From assembly GCA_023091665.1 (NCBI GenBank), contig JALJCQ010000017.1:2790001-2854000 (forward strand): a DNA stretch of 64,000 nucleotides, read 5' to 3'. The position numbers and the translations under genes were made by a program. Under the pieces are notes generated by a model. The model was not told where the DNA came from. It made no database searches and was given only the letters and a program-made list of their open reading frames with translations. Shown here piece after piece: positions 62,638 through 64,000 of this stretch. This DNA comes from Pythium myriotylum. Lineage: Eukaryota; Oomycota; Peronosporomycetes; Pythiales; Pythiaceae. How positions within the stretch are numbered: position 1 is the stretch's first letter; each line of letters starts with the position of its first letter.

Positions 62638-64000
62638 CTTGGAGAAAGAAACGAGCTAGGCAGAAATCTCGAGAGTGAGTTGATCGAACGAGCGTCTTCG
62701 AGCTCGCGTCGTTGAGCCGGTCCGACCGTGAGACTGCCACTTTGGTGATGAGTACCTGAGATCCCTGTGATCTAAAGCGTACTTGTGGCCCAGCTGGCAC
62801 TAAACACGGCAAACATGTTGAACTGACATCCTTTACTGAAAGCCGGACCGAGGAGTTGAAGTTGTTGCTTCAACGTCTGGACGCACTCGGTGACTTGAGT
62901 AATTCGTACTAGCCTTTACAATTGACGTTTGCAGAAGGAGTTAGCGTTCACTCGCACCGGGAAAACGAATGAATGAGGCACTTGTGCACGTGATGAGTCG
63001 CACAGACAGCAAACTTAAATCGCGTCGTCAAGCATAACACTGCACATCCTTTTCCGGTTTCTTCTTCCAGGCAATCATGATCTCTGTGTCTCAGCAAGAC
63101 CCAGTCTCTTACAGAGAGAATCACCGCGCCACCGCGATAAAGGCAGCGGTACGAGCTCACCTATTGTGGACACGGTTGTGAGGTCCACAACCATCTGGTG
63201 ATCTCTGAGACTCACGCACCTCTCTGTGATCTGACGTATGTGTAAAGGGATGACGATCCGAGTCCGCGATCGGGAAGATTCGTCCTCCTGCCTGGAACCG
63301 ACCCATCAATGAGATCTAGTGCAAGTCGTGAAATACCACTTGTTCCCTGGCGAGGTACGGACTTGATGTTAGAAAGGTCTTGTCGAGAATTCCTGCTGCT
63401 GCATAAGCGCAGTGTGTTTCTGCATGTGGCTCTGGGCGAGCTGCTGGTCTTCGAGCATGTCGGAGCTCAATGTCTTCACGTCAAACTTGATTTTTCTGCA
63501 GAAACTCCTGTCAAGAGTCGTTGCTGGTGGTCCAGTCGCGTCTCGTTGGGTGATGGAGTAGCGTCGTGCAGATGGGTCGACTCTAGTTGTTACTGATACG
63601 TGCTCGAGGGCCACTGGTGGTGGCGTGTGTCTTAGCGATGGCATCTGCTTCCCGTGCCTCTTGCACTTAGGTTCGAACGATGAGTTTTTTTTTTACTGCT
63701 GTTCTTGCTTGTCTCCTACTCGTGCTTTTGAATCTTGGAGATCTGGTCGAAACGCCACTCGCTGCTTGTTTGTACAATTAGCAGCAACATCTACCCGTGG
63801 GCATTTTGCATGGGGCGAATTTGCCTCAGCATGTGCTGCTGGAATTGCTTCTTAGTGCTTCGCGATCAGTTTGCTTTCAGCCGCGAAGCGACCATTCAGT
63901 TTCTGCTGCCGAAACAGGCGTCAGCATCTGCTGATGCTTCCTGTCGAAACATTCGTCGTCGTCCAGGCTAGCCATAAACAGGGAGAGTCTTTCGCCGGAG
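62638..64000. other. no gene recognised; right end of window
   Basis: About 1.36 kb. Minus-strand sequence near 63,380-63,480 reads DQQLAQSHMQKHTALMQQQE in one frame and may be a decayed piece of a further Gln-rich gene, but no start, splice sites or domain support it. A gene running beyond the window on the minus strand is possible. Confidence 0.4.

Noticed and set aside
63369..63644. Gln-rich fragment as a fourth MED15-family gene
   Set aside because: Only about 20 residues look Gln-rich; no KIX, WL.LQ module, start or splice sites could be found.

Overview
The window is nuclear DNA of an oomycete, most likely a Pythium/Globisporangium- or Phytophthora-like member of the Peronosporales. 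The evidence is a compact GC-rich genome, short introns (about 63-82 bp) with GTRNGT-type donors, a BT1 folate-biopterin transporter, a START-FYVE protein, an exo-1,3-beta-glucanase of the cell wall, a cystatin-like secreted protease inhibitor of the EPIC type and a decayed Crinkler (CRN) effector gene. Exon structures given here were worked out by hand from splice signals, frame continuity and protein-family continuity.

Layout: 0.4-3.6 kb holds convergent BT1 and choline-transporter-like genes. 5.1-12.9 kb holds two tandem minus-strand ankyrin genes; the larger is an ankyrin plus double Roc-COR (ROCO-like) protein broken by one apparent frameshift. 13-21 kb is housekeeping: WDR18/IPI3, tail-anchored cytochrome b5, an AAGAB/p34-like adaptin-binding protein with a duplicated G-like domain, an FMC1-like ATP synthase assembly factor, an Sds3-like corepressor subunit and a START-FYVE protein. 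20.9-22.7 kb is nearly empty. 22.8-41.3 kb is a rearranged block: a cystatin-like secreted protein, a large unknown secreted or membrane protein, SDHAF2, V-ATPase E, an Sfp-type phosphopantetheinyl transferase, a SMIM13-like protein, a WW protein, S-adenosylhomocysteinase, a BET1-like SNARE, the CRN pseudogene, a GH5 glucanase, PCMT, a truncated copy of the large unknown gene and an NDUFAF8-like gene. 41.5-56 kb: a second Sds3-like gene, seryl-tRNA synthetase, PEX7, an LRR receptor-like kinase, EMC6, prefoldin 5, a quiescin sulfhydryl oxidase and a RibBA-type enzyme. 56.4-62.6 kb: a glutamine-rich MED15 and two shorter relatives of it.

The most striking structure is a pair of inverted duplications at 23.8-25.2 kb and 39.8-41.2 kb. 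Each locus carries one intact and one broken gene, and a second, smaller inverted duplication lies beside each. Together these are what two staggered breaks followed by an inversion of about 15-16 kb would leave, so the segment from the large unknown gene to PCMT is probably inverted relative to the ancestral order. The inner part of the large duplicate is almost identical while its ends have diverged, which suggests later gene conversion.

The genes do not form one pathway. Recurring themes are assembly of respiratory complexes (FMC1, SDHAF2 and NDUFAF8 homologues), transcriptional co-regulators (two Sds3-like proteins and the MED15 family), secretory-pathway factors (EMC6, QSOX, SNARE, AAGAB) and host-interaction genes (cystatin-like protein, CRN remnant, cell-surface kinase). 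No tRNA, rRNA, CRISPR or complete transposable element was seen.
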